A DNA stretch of 64,000 bases from Owenia fusiformis (lineage: Eukaryota > Annelida > Polychaeta > Sabellida > Oweniidae). Below are positions 49,501 to 61,764 of this stretch, piece by piece; position 1 is the first letter of the stretch; every line of letters begins with the position of its first letter. The stretch lies in NCBI GenBank assembly GCA_903813345.2, contig CAIIXF020000011.1, positions 19,825,754 through 19,889,753 on the forward strand, given 5' to 3'. The translations under genes and the position numbers were made by a program. Below the pieces are notes generated by a model, which was given only the letters and a program-made list of their open reading frames with translations, had not been told where the DNA came from and did not search any database.

Positions 49501-52500
49501 TTTCACAGCGCTAAATATGCGATTGCCAACAGAGATTGAGGTCTGGTCTAAGCATAATGACAAACCACGTCTTGCATCAGTGAACTGTTATGGATTTGGA
49601 GGAACTAACTCATTTGCTGTAGTCCAACAACATATTCAGTATGACACGTTTGCTGCTCCGAATCACCAGAAAACAATTGTTGTCCTATCTGCAAACAATG
49701 CCTGGTCCCTAAAGGAATCCATAAAAGACTTGTTGGCAGGTCTGGACGCAGATGGAGTAAAACTTGAAAATCTGGCCTATACTTCTACAGCCAGACGAAC
49801 ACACTACGATAAAAGGATAGCTATCGTGGGGGCGGACAAAGAAGAAATCAAGAAGGGACTAGAAATTCAGTTGGACAACATTGATACCAAACAAAAGCGA
49901 CAGGAGAAGCTCAGAACAATATTCGTATTCTGCGGGATGGGAACCCATTGGCTTAGCATGGGAATTGAAATGCTTACGAACCACGTAAACAGTGTATTTA
50001 CACAAACTTTGACTAGCGTTGATGAACAGATTTCTAAAAGCGAGCGATGGTCATTGATCGACAAACTGAAGACAAAAAGTGACTTGGCCGACCCTTCCAT
50101 TGGTCAACCAGCGATATTTGCTATCCAAGTGTCTCTTGCACGACAATGGATTGAGTGGGGAATAAAACCATCTTGCATTGTAGGTCACTCCGTGGGAGAA
50201 GTAGCAGCATGTTGTATTGCAGGGAAACTGTCTCTAGAAGCCGCCACCAATGTAATAGTAGCACGTGGAAAGTGTGTCCAGGAAGCAAATGGGGGAAGCA
50301 TGCTCGTTGTTAGTAACTATGACTACACAAGCATTAAAGAAGTAGCTGCCAAATTCAACACAGAGATTGCTGCAATAAATAGCCCAACGTCATGTACATT
50401 ATCCGGATCAAAAGAAAACATTTCAGCACTAAAGAGTCATCTGAACAATGTAAAACAAGACAATGGTATCAACATATTCTTACGTGAACTAGATGTGTCG
50501 GTGGCATATCATAGTAAGTTCATGGATCCTATCCTCGATAAACTGAAAAATCAGCTCAACCTGATCGATTTAGCTCCTGCACCAAGTGATCACCCTAGAT
50601 GTAATCTCATATCTACGGTTTCGGGAAAAGCTGCATCGGAAAATGATTATACTACACCTGGGTATTGGTTACGAAATGTCCGCCAGACTGTGCTTTTCAG
50701 GGATGCAATGGATGCAGTATTAGATGTATCCGACTATAACGTGATCCTAGAAATTGGACCAAGACCAGCATTGAGAACAAATATCAAAGACATCACCGGT
50801 AAATCATCTCACATAATCTTGCCTTCATTTAAACCAAATGAAGAATGGTCATGCCTCCTGACATCTCTTGGACGATTGTACGAACTTGGCTTTGGCATAA
50901 ACTGGAAGAAGGTCCACCCTGTGCAGTGTACGCCTATTCCTTTCCCAAGGTATCATTTCAAAAGAAACTATCTCAAGTACTATCCTGAAGAGGCCGACGT
51001 GCGATACAGAACTGGTGAAAATGGAACAATTGGCAACTTACAAGCTCATCCATTCATAACAGGTGGTATGAATGAAGGACACTTTGTGTGTAGTGTCAAA
51101 CGAGACACGATGCCATTTGTATTCGATCATAAATCATCAAACAGGATTCTGGTCCCTGGAGCAACATATGTAGAACTTGGAATGAGTTGTTCCGTAATGT
51201 GTGACAGGCGACTGGCTGTGTCAGAACGTATATCAACTTCAGTAAGGTTTGTCAGCCCATGTACGCTAGATGGCGACGTTGCGACTAGGAAGCTAGACAT
51301 CTGCATAACATCAAAGAAAGGCAATAATATGGAGTTCACAGTTAGTTCAGAAAAATCTACACATGCGATCGGTTCAACAACATTCCATGACAGTTACACG
51401 GGTGAAACAGATATTGACGTCAAACAGATAGGGGCCAGATGCCCAAATGAATATGATGCGAGTGCCATGTATGAACAATTAGAAAAGTTCAAGTTTACAT
51501 ATGGCCCTAGTCTGCAAGGAATACAAAACTACAAAACTAACGGCAAAGAGTGGCTGTTGAAGTTCTCAACACCGGAACCTATCGTCAATGAAAAAGACAG
51601 GATGCTTATCCACCCCTCTGTCCTTGATAACATCCTACAAGCTCTTGTACTTGTTCCACAAGATGGCACTGTAGCATTTCCATTTGAAATTGGCAAATTA
51701 ACAGTGCGAAAGCCTATACCTTCTGATGCTCTTATCTACATACGGTCAGAGTCAACTAAAAAGGATCGTGTTGTTTGTCATGCAGCCCTGTTGACTGAAA
51801 CTGGTGAAGTGATTGTTGAATGCAAGAATACCGTGCTGAAGTTGCTTACAGGAGAAAAGTTCTCGTATCAACCTGACGTCTCGTATAGTATACAATGGGA
51901 AAGGGTGCCGGATCGCAGCCATTCAGAAAATATTGCAAACTCAAAGAAATGCCTCATTCTGGAAGATGCGACGGGGCTTATGAAGAAGCTGAGACCTTTC
52001 ATTAATGCAGAATCAACATTTATCGCCCCTCCTGCTGTGGACTCTTACAATGATTTCATAAGAAGTGAGCGCTCATTAGAAAACATACTGAAATGCCACA
52101 CCAACAACTTGACCCAATACGACTTAGTCATCTTTGCCTGGGGAGTACCTGAAGTAAAATACAACAATGTCAAGGCTCGGACAGATCAAGTTGAGACGCC
52201 AATTCTGTTTGCATGTTCAGCATTAAGGCAGCTCGTCCAATGCCTTTATAAGACATCCTCTGACACGCCTTTGTACGTTGTTACAAAAAATTCACAGATG
52301 TACCAAAATGATGACGAACCTATCGATCTTTGTGGTGCATCGATTCTGGCGATGACTAGAGCACTTGGCAGAGAACGAGTGTTTCAACACTTGTTCCAGA
52401 TTGACTTCTCAACCGGTTCAAGTTTAGAAATTGAGAGCTTTGTGCGTTATCTATACAAACCCCCAGACCAATCTGAATTGGCATATCGAGGCGATGATGT

Positions 52501-55500
52501 GTATACAAACCAAATCAAACCATACTTAGGTCGTCCTGATGACCATCGATTACCCATCTCAGATATCAACAAAGCCAATGCAGTCCTTGTGTCCACAGAC
52601 CCAACGAAAATTGCTAACCCATCTCTCCTGATCAAGAATCATGACAATCCAACCACTATTAGCAAGTCAGAATGTCTTGTACATATCGAGTCATTTCGAG
52701 TTTGTAGAAATGGGTTATTTCGGCCTGATGTAAATGATGACCTTAATGTCAATGTGTCAGAGCCGTGGATGACTACCTCTCACAAAAACAGCTTTTCTGT
52801 AAGTTCGATTGATTTCATCGGCCATGTTAAGAAACCAAAAGGAGACCAACACGAGAGGGTCCTCGTCTGTTACCCACATGTGGTTCAGAGAACTATGGTT
52901 ATTCCCCGAAAATGTGTTATTCCTCTGAACAACGTTCCATTCATTACAAACTCGCTTTGTTTGTCTCTTTACGTTATCAGCTGGAAAATCATTAAACATC
53001 TAAATACAAAGCAGTTGAAAACAAAAAAAAGTTCAAAAATCTACATATCTGGATTCGAGCAACATCAAGACTTAGACCATATTCTGAGGAGTCTTCTCAA
53101 AGCATCCAACATCTACATTGTAAGAGCGATCGAAGAGGCAAGTCATGTCATCATTCTTACTGATGGCCAACTCCCAATGGCTGAAATCAAGAATATTCAA
53201 AAGGCAAAATCTTTGAAACAAGTCATCATCGTTGAAACAATAAATGGAAGCAAAAGCAGCAACATTGTTTGTCAGTCCCTAGGCCACAAAACCGAAATAT
53301 TCGTTTTGCAAACACTATTGGTGCTTAGTCCGTATACTTTACAAAAGAACCTCAGCAAAGCCACAGAGTGGATAAAGTCCCTAAAACCATCTGAAAATCA
53401 ACTTCCGGTCTATATTCTTCAATCCCCGACTGACTTTGATAGCGTCGATGACAATGACACTCATGGTGGTGGAATATGTGTCTGCAATTTAATGGAACGA
53501 ACTGAGAATAAACTATTAGGACAGAGTAGGGGTTATTCCAATACGAAATGGGAAAAGTCGTCTCAGAGGATATATCAAAGTCAAGATAGCTTCAATGAAG
53601 AGAGACAACCAGTCAGTCGTCTCAGAAAAGCCAGATCGATGCAGCAGTTGAAACGAACTAGGGATGCAAATCATCAAGAATTTGACAATCGTGTAAGTCA
53701 GTGTTTCCAGATATATGTAGGACAAGATGATTTATTTCGGGCTGATGCGGCTTACATTCACGTTGGAGGTACAAGTGGGCTCGGTGCAGAATTAATGAAA
53801 CACATGGCAAAGAAGGGAGCTGGCTACCAGATTAGCTTGTCCAGGTCTGCAGGAAAGAAAACAGAGGACATGGAGAAGATCGAACGCGATTTTGGAGTCA
53901 AAATAATTACCCTCTCAGCAGATGCCACAAAGTTGGAGACACTCGAAAACGCTGTTCAAGAATTCCATAAACTACACCCAGGTATACCGATTAAAGGTAT
54001 ATTTAATGGTGCTGTCGTACTAAACGACGGGCCTTTGTCAACTATGGACGAAGCGAAATTCCAAGGACCAACAAAGCCGAAAATACAAGGTTCATGGAAT
54101 CTTCACCTGTTGTCATTTGGTATGGATCTTGATTTCTTCGTGATGCATTCCTCCATGGCTTCAACCTTTGGAAACCCTGGTCAGAGCAACTACTGCGCAG
54201 GCAATGGTTTCCAAGATGCATTGTCACTCTACAGGAGGTATTACGGGTATCCTTCACTGACTATCAATTGGGGAGCTTTGGATTTGGGAATTCTAAAGAC
54301 TAATGTACAGGCCCAAAGGGTACTAGAGAAAGATGGCATAAATGTGCTTGATGCTGAATGCATTGTAGAATGCTTTGACTATGCCTTAACAGCAAATCCT
54401 GAACAAATTGCGTTTGTGAACGCCAACTGGAAAGCAATGTTCAAGTCTAGACTCATTATGTTAGCAAATATCGGGAACAGATTTATAGATCTGATGAAAA
54501 CCCATTCTCCAGAACAATACGAGGTGTTTTCGAAAGGTGCTCGAGCCCAGGTCGAAAGAGATTCAGAGAATGACGTAACCACTGAGCTAACAGGAGGCGT
54601 TCGAGCAAAGTTAAAGAAGTTATTGGCCAAATTAGTAATGACGGATGAAGATGAGATGAACGATACAACATCAATCGTCGAGTATGGTATTGACTCTATT
54701 GTAGTAGTGACACTCCAATCAGATATTTCAGCTACATTTGGAGTTGATATTCCTGTCGTCGACCTTCTTAGTGATACTACCACTATTTCGCATCTCGTAA
54801 ATAAGTTAGGTGGTGATTCCGAAGAGGGCGATGTTGTCTCTGAGATCAAAGTGCATCACAAGACGCCTTCTGCTGATGACCAAAAACAGTTTTCAGATGA
54901 AAACACAGATGTCAGCTCCTCTATAGCTACATCAGACAGTGGATCAGTCGTTCATGAGTCCATGGAGGTTCTATTTAGTGATGACAGACCAGTACTTGCA
55001 TACAAGAACAAGAAACATCATAGTAATGGCAGTTCATTGGACTCGTCTGAAGCATCTGATAGTGGGGTAAGCGTTGATGAACCCGTAATGATTCCGTTTA
55101 GAAATGGCAACGGAAGACCAGCAGTTGCGTACAATAATAACCATATGGCCAAGAACCTGGACAGATTAGACGGTGATTTGGCAATTTTGGAACAAGGTAC
55201 ATGTTTAAACAACTTATACATGAAAGTGTATTATATCAGGTCATATAAAAACGAAGTCGTATATTTTATATAGATCACTTATTCTACAAGTCATAAACTG
55301 TGCAAAAGTAAAAGTATCTTTGGATTTAAACATTCTTGGATACTGTATTATATCCATTACTTGAATCTGAACTAAATGAGAATTTTATACACATATTTTT
55401 AGTCCGTATATGTTTATTTTGTAGGTTCCGTATTTAACAAGCATTCTAGACACGGCTTGAAGCGCAAAAAGCAGGTGACTGTGATGACAGATTCTGAATC

Positions 55501-56184
55501 ATATGCGATAACTTGGACTAGTGGTAAAAGTGTTGGGCAAGTCTCGATGTCAGAACTCATTTCCGTTAGATGTAGAACTGGAAAAGGTATGGCAAGAATC
55601 TTTATACTTGACGGAACGTCAATGTAACAAAATGGATGAACTTCCTCCTTACGAGTTTTTTGTTTTCTCGATTTAAACCTACTTATAAGTCAAGTTGCAG
55701 ATTATATTTTGGCACAAAGCTAGAAAATATAGTCTAGTTTTAATAACTTTCTTCGATTTGGATTTTTTGTAAATGAAGTTGCAATTCATATGTTTAGCCC
55801 CTCGCTTTTGTTACATTGAAAGTCCGTTATATCAATGTATGTTACTTTGACGAATTACGTTCTTAATTCCAAACCGGTTTGTAAAACCTAGACTATATTG
55901 TCTAACTTCGTGCCAGTGATAATCCGCAGTGTTCGTTCGTGCTCTATCATGATCACGTTCATAATATATTTACTTGCTGTTCATATCCAACTCATTTATC
56001 TTTGCATTTGTGCATTCAAGGCATCCATCTATTGGACCTAGAAACGACGAGAAGAACAATTACATTTTTTACCACATCAAGAGATAAAGTTAACAAATGG
56101 TACAAAGGACTTAATCGGCTTCTCGAAATAAAAACAGACGAATGTGAACACTGGCATATGGGATCACAATGTCTATATTGGTAA
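43559..56184 (+). CDS. Animal FAS-like polyketide synthase with C-terminal PH-like domain
   Basis: Eight in-phase exons (43559-43797, 44575-44735, 45499-45699, 46314-46495, 48310-48484, 49272-55196, 55425-55586, 56021-56184) encode 2402 residues. KS: catalytic C184 (DTACSSS), H319 (YVEAHG) and H360 (KTNIGH). AT: GHSVGE with Ser626, and VAYHS. DH: H939 in FDHKSSNRILVP, and D1105 in HPSVLDNILQ. A long region (about 1420-1730) resembles an enoyl reductase but lacks a clear nucleotide-binding glycine motif. KR: GGTSGLG (1818-1824), HSSMAS, and Tyr1960 in QSNYCAGN. ACP: phosphopantetheine Ser2128 in YGIDSI. There is no thioesterase. A Ser/Asp-rich linker leads to a PH-like fold (about 2300-2388, with AITWTSGKSVGQVSMSELIS). 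The protein probably extends and partly reduces acyl chains from malonyl-CoA in the cytosol. The product is unknown. Met11 (43589) is an alternative start. Confidence 0.88.
44816..45479. mobile_element. GC-richer MITE in PKS intron 2
   Basis: The ends 'taccacagtcacattt' and 'aaatgtgactggggtgt' are inverted copies. The interior has many inverted copies of 'ggcgagcgtagaaa' and 'ccgcagaaa', so the element folds on itself. Its right end lies 18-19 bp from the AG acceptor of PKS exon 3. Confidence 0.65.
45778..46160. mobile_element. Tc1-like MITE in PKS intron 3
   Basis: Inverted ends of about 95 bp: left 'cactcccttccaaaagtttg', right in reverse 'cactcccctccacaagtttg', both continuing into 'gcaaccttagct.cctcattg'. 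TA flanks the left side. It is about 380 bp with no coding capacity. Confidence 0.75.
47166..48260 (-). mobile_element. Mariner element with intact 41-bp inverted repeats, dead transposase
   Basis: Identical 41-bp inverted repeats (47166-47206 and 48220-48260, starting 'cgaggggtgattcaaaagta') are flanked by TA on both sides, a textbook mariner insertion. The minus strand at 47866-47654 encodes 'HMDNAPAHRS' and 'YSPDTAPCDFYLFP', the second and third catalytic-Asp motifs. After one in-frame stop comes the C-terminal 'GFGHVFSAWVRRQKKVIELG'. The N-terminal DNA-binding half is missing. At about 1.1 kb it is shorter than an active element. It lies in PKS intron 4. Confidence 0.8.
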
Positions 56185-56223
56185 AACCTGAACTATGGCA
56201 TTGGAACGCTGACAAATTTTACC

Positions 56224-56350
56224 CTGTATTGTATTGTATTGTATTGTATTGTATTGTATTGTATATCTTTATTGCCCATAATGAAATGGAGATACAAGTT
56301 ATATGTACAGTAATGTAAAATAGAAGTACAAATTATGACAAAGTTATGTA
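56224..56350 (-). mobile_element. LINE 3' terminus with TATTG tail
   Basis: A perfect run of about eight TATTG units (56226-56264) borders 'tatctttattgcccataatg'. In reverse this is a LINE 3' end with AATAAAGATA followed by CAATA repeats. It lies just after the PKS stop and may contribute to the PKS 3' UTR. An AATAAA follows at 56366. Confidence 0.6.
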
Positions 56351-56365
56351 CATGTTAGACATATA

Positions 56366-56371
56366 AATAAA
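56366..56371 (+). terminator. Possible poly(A) signal of the PKS gene
   Basis: AATAAA lies 182 bp after the PKS stop. Other AATAAA hexamers occur near 57239 and 57281, so the true site is uncertain. Confidence 0.35.
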
Positions 56372-58409
56372 ACTGCTCAGTACTGTATTTTTCTACTGTT
56401 AGACAATTATATAACGTATTCTCAAGTCAAATATTTGAAATTAACCGAATCATTTCGTCATACTTTTTGCAAAATTGCAATATGATGTAAGGTTTGTGTA
56501 GATTACGACATGTATTATAATATTGTTAGCGTATATCTTACTTATCATCACCCTTCTCTATTTCATTTAATCTCAATTGTTTGATAATTATATAAACTGT
56601 ATTCAAAAAACTTATAATTGTCTCTCTTACAATGCAGCACAAGTGTTGAAAGTGTTGAACTTAATGTAAGGTTTGAGTATAGAATGTGACGAGTCCTTGG
56701 ATCGCAATACTACATACAGGTACATGAGTTTATAAAAAGCTTTGTAAATACATGTACTCGTATAATATTTTATGTACTGTAAATCATATTGTTTTAATTT
56801 ATCGAAATGTTAGAAAGACCACGAACATCTAACAGAAATAGTATCTAAAATGAAGAATGTTTAACCGAAACCTTAAAATGTTTTTTTTTAGAATTAAATG
56901 GTTGTTTAGAATTTTTCTGAAAATGTTTTGCTAAAAATCCTATTTTGTATTATTTAGATGTTGATGTATCAAATAATTATATATCTGATAGCACTTTAAC
57001 CCAAAATACAACTCTGCAGTGCACATACTATAATTGTATTTTATAACCGCTGCTCGTCTGTTTGAAATATTTCACAATTTGCTTGATTTAAATGTGCTCT
57101 CGAATCTAAACCAATGGCGATTTTAAAATACTTTTTTCTCATTATGTTGATCAGTTAAAATCAGGCAAACTCTTTAAGTAATTTTCATTTCCCAAAATAG
57201 TCCTTCTATTGGGAATAATCTGGCAAAAAGGTATTATTTGAGACTGACTGAATAAACTTTGTAATTGTTATGTGTAGTTAATAAAGTGTATGATTTTGGT
57301 GAAATGCACAACATTCCAGATATATGAGCAACTGTGTCATGAAAAACATTAGGATGCTTTATTTATATTGTAATATTGTATTGGCGATGTAACGATCTAT
57401 TTAATATATTTATTCGGTAAGCTTCAAGTATTGTATTCAGATCTACAGTTCGATCATCATGTTCGAAGCTTAAGGGCACATGGCGGCCGCGGCCGTATCT
57501 TCACAAATCGAAATAGAAAATCTAAATTGTACTGCTATCCATATCTTTTATGCTGCAATTTTCTATCGGTTTTCGGAAGCTACGACCGGCGTACAGTTGC
57601 CGTAGATCAAATATGACTGACTGGGGCATAAGATGGCTACAGAAGCTTATTTAGAATAACAGCTCAAATGAAATAAGTGTTGATACAAGTTACATGTAGC
57701 AGTCGTATTTTGGAAAGGTCAAATATTGAAAATAGCACTTGACCCTGGGGAAGATGCCATTGGGCTACAATCAGTTGGTTATACAAAGCATACGTGTACA
57801 TAAAATTGTATATATACTGTTATATTTATTGTCATTTAAACATGAAAGTTATTTCAAATAAAAATAATTATGTACAAAAAATAATAAGGCCTTCATGTGG
57901 GTCTGCTGGTTACTCTCCTGTCTCCTGCCTTATTAGTTAATATACAAGAACCAGGTGCCGGAATTGGCCTGTATGTAGAAGAATGTGCAGGACAGTTTCA
58001 GTTTAAAAAAAACATCTTTAAGTGTCTTTAAACATGTTAAAGGTCTAGCGCAAGTACAGTATGTTCCGTATTTGAATAGCTTGAACAGTCAATCGACTAC
58101 TGATATCATTTATTGTCACGTGAAAGAGATCTAGAACATGTATTTATATTTAGCTTGGGATTTTTAAGAAACTGTCTGAGGGTTGCAATTTTAAAATATA
58201 GATTCAAAATTTGCTACCACAATAGCCTCCTATTCAACATTTTCAATACTATGGTATAGGAGAGACGTAAAATCGATATCAATTTTTGTAATCAAATTCC
58301 ATGTATATTCTTTCTGTAAATGGGTCCACACATGAGCAAGAAGTGAGCATTATGTTTAGATATTTAATATAATAATTTAAACTATTTTAACCGGAAGCAG
58401 ATAAAACAA
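56372..58409. other. Gene-free AT-rich stretch with one MITE fragment
   Basis: No gene was recognised. About 57470-57640 is GC-richer ('catggcggccgcggccgtat' and later 'gactgactggggc') and resembles a broken copy of the MITE in PKS intron 2. Confidence 0.4.
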
Positions 58410-59166
58410 AAAAGATGTATACATGTATAAATTTTATCGCATATCATTTCATATTGGATGGGTTTACAAATTAACGTAACAGAAAGTTCAATAAATTAAA
58501 AAAGATGTTTGGTACATGTATATATCTTATTGCATATCATTTCATATGGAATGGATTTACAAATTAACGTAACAGAAAGTTCAATAAATTTAAAAAAAGA
58601 TGTTTGGTACATGTATATATTTTATTGCATATCATTTCATATGGAATGGGTTTACAAATTAACGTAACAGAAAGTTCAATAAATTAAAAAAAGATGTTTG
58701 GTACATGTATATATTTTATTGCATATCATTTCATATGGAATGGGTTTACAAATTAACGTAACAAAAAGTTCTATAAATTAAAAAAAAGATGTATGGTACA
58801 TGTATATATTTTATTGCATATCATTTCATATGGAATGGGTTTACAAATTAACGTAACAGAAAGTTCAATAAATTAAAAAAAAGATGTTTGGTACATGTAT
58901 ATATTTTATTTCATATCATTTCATATGGAATGGCTTTACAAATTAACGTAACAGAAAGTTCAATAAATTAAAAAGAAAGATGTTTGGTACATGTATATAT
59001 TTTATTGCATATCATTTCATATGGAATGGGTTTACAAATTAACGTGACAGAAAGTTCTAGAAATTAAATAAAAGATGTATGGTACATGTATATATTTTAT
59101 TGCATATCATTTCATATGGAATGGGTTTACAAATTAACGTAACAGAAAGCTCAATAAATTAAAAAA
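58410..59166. repeat. Minisatellite, about 8 copies of a 92-95 bp unit
   Basis: The unit contains 'gatgtttggtacatgtatat', 'gcatatcatttcatatggaa' and 'ttacaaattaacgtaacaga'. The first copy is the most diverged and the rest differ by a few bases and by A-run length. It is non-coding and AT-rich. Confidence 0.9.
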
Positions 59167-61764
59167 ATGCATCCATCCATCCAGCTTGTCTAGAATATGT
59201 ACTTAACGTGTATAACAAATAAACTCCAAATAAATACAATTTAACTCAAATGTTTTTACTTTCTCTTAAAGTGTCATAATATTTCTTTGTGCTATTGAAG
59301 TCATAGTGTGCTGAAAGGACAAAAGCAATCATTATTATTGCAAAATAATGTAATTGTTTGGGCAACAATTTCACATTTAATTCTGTGATTAACATTAAAC
59401 AAAAAATGTAAAATTATATCTTCAGTTTAAATAATGAATTCCATTTGATGCAGGTATTGTCTTGATCTACATATTCAAATTCAATTTTTTCCTATGTTGA
59501 AGACAAGAATATAAAAGTCAGATTAAGAAGATAAGAATCTCCCATTGTCTATATTTATAAGGATTACAAAGACACGTTGTCAAAAATATATTTCTCAATG
59601 GCACACCACAATACTTCATTTCTGCTTTCTTCTTTACAGTTAAGAATTTTTTACTGATACTAGATATAGTATAAGATAATATGCTAAATAGGGGGACTAA
59701 TATTCCGTATATTATATCACACTACCCTACCACGTGACCACGTTTAAAAGGGAAACAGGGTACAGCTTAGTTGCAAATGGAGGACGTGGGTTTAATTCCA
59801 TATTTCTGAACGTAAAATACATTTTACATATATTTCTAGTGTTCTACCAGACATAGAATTGATTCATCAAGGAGTGTGTAGAATATTGTTGGCAAAAAAC
59901 CACTATAGGCAAAGATAGATAATAGTGGGCGCAGTGAAGCAAAACCAAATGCAATACACGATACATTTCAGTAAATCTATCAACGTACAGGGAGCATGTA
60001 AGTGTCCCTTCGAAAATGTTACATTGATATGTAACAAAAAACCAAGTTAACTGTTGTTTAAACTGCGTGTCATCGTGTTATAAGTGGATACGTTTTCTAG
60101 TATGTTAGTCAACTGTATTTTTGTGAATTTGAACAAAACATTTTGAATGGTCGGGTTTTTAGGACGGTAGTGAATTAGACCATTCAAGGGGTTCTATAGA
60201 AAGATTCTTCATATGTAGTTCAGGCAATTTTAATTATTCTGAGTAGCAAATAGTCATTAATACTGATAGCGGATAGTCATTTATCATTAACGTGTTGATA
60301 TTTAATTTCGTTATTTTATTTCAATTTGATACCCTAGTAACACGTATAATCTAGCGTTCTTGTTAATTTAATGACTAAAATGCATACGACTTGAAAGCCC
60401 GTGTCTAAATCTACAAAATAATGTTTACTTTATTTGGATTAAATAACAATTGATGACACCTCAAAGCATCAACAGGCGGCCTTTTTAGCATTACTTTCAC
60501 TGTTTGCAACGTAAATGTACATGAGGTCGGGACATAGTATGTCTGTATAATCAGCTTACTTTCTCGCTCCCTGTACTATTGAACAATTTACATTCCTTGT
60601 ACCCTGTATTGATCAACTTTTGCAGCTGTGTACCGTGTACTATGACATATCAAATATTTTAAAATTTAAAACGATATTATTTACATTATTTCTTCAACTA
60701 TCATATAACTTGGAACATGGACTTCACTATTGCACCACTGAAGTGTAGCGAATAGCAATATTGACTCACTCCGAGCACCAAACGTATTAACTTTTTGACT
60801 AAGCAGTCGATATACTCAAAAGCGACATGTTTGAAAGCCAAAAGATTCGCGCATGCGCGATCGAGGTAGGGTAGTGTGTATATGAGCAACTGAAGATTAC
60901 TGTATATAAATAGCAAAATTATATCACCATGATAAAATGTACCCAAATGGTGATCCATTGCAAATGGTTACAAAATAAGTTTATAATAACAGACGCCGAA
61001 CGCCAAAGTAAAATGTCAACGCCGACCAAAAGATCGTTGGCAGTGACATGCTATTACTTCATGGTGCTGACATATTAATGCGCATGGCGTCATGATCAAT
61101 ACACACATTCTACTCGGACCATATTTGCAAACGAAAGATAAGGCCAATGGGCCAATGCCTAGGAAAATGTATAATGCATTTTCGTTCCTGTTCCCATTGC
61201 TGAAAACAATCACTCATTAATTTTTCATTTATCATATTAATGTGTGTACAGTATTTATCTATTTTACCTTTGCAGAGATGACACGAATTAGTATTCAGCA
61301 TAATTGTTTTAAAGTTATTAATTCGCACATAACTATATGTATTCTATATTAGCTCCCTGTCAATCAAAACAGAGTTCAGTCATGCAATATTTTACAACAA
61401 ATGAACTGTTGGTACTTGAAACCATGGCTTAGGAAGAAAAAAACTATGTATAATACTGCACTGGATAATATCATGTTTAACCTATAAGAAGAGTATACGT
61501 GTTTATATATAAGGATCATCAATCCACTTGATACATACGTTAGTCATATTTGAATGATATACCCAGACCTTACAAAGGCATTTATCAGGTATATTTAATA
61601 CTCACAATTTAGTTTACACATACAAATAAAATACTTATTTTCGTATGTATAGTTCACTGGGCATTACGGATCCCAAATGTAATAATATAGTTGTCATTTA
61701 CTTTGACTTGCATACTACATGTAAGTCGTAACTTAAATGAAAAGAATAACGTTTTTGTTAAGTA
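59167..61764. other. Gene-free AT-rich stretch
   Basis: Only short frames without recognisable domains are present. No RNA gene or clear repeat could be supported. Confidence 0.4.

Noticed and set aside
57431-57616. 61-aa ORF downstream of the PKS gene
   Set aside because: It falls in a GC-richer MITE fragment related to the one at 44816-45479.
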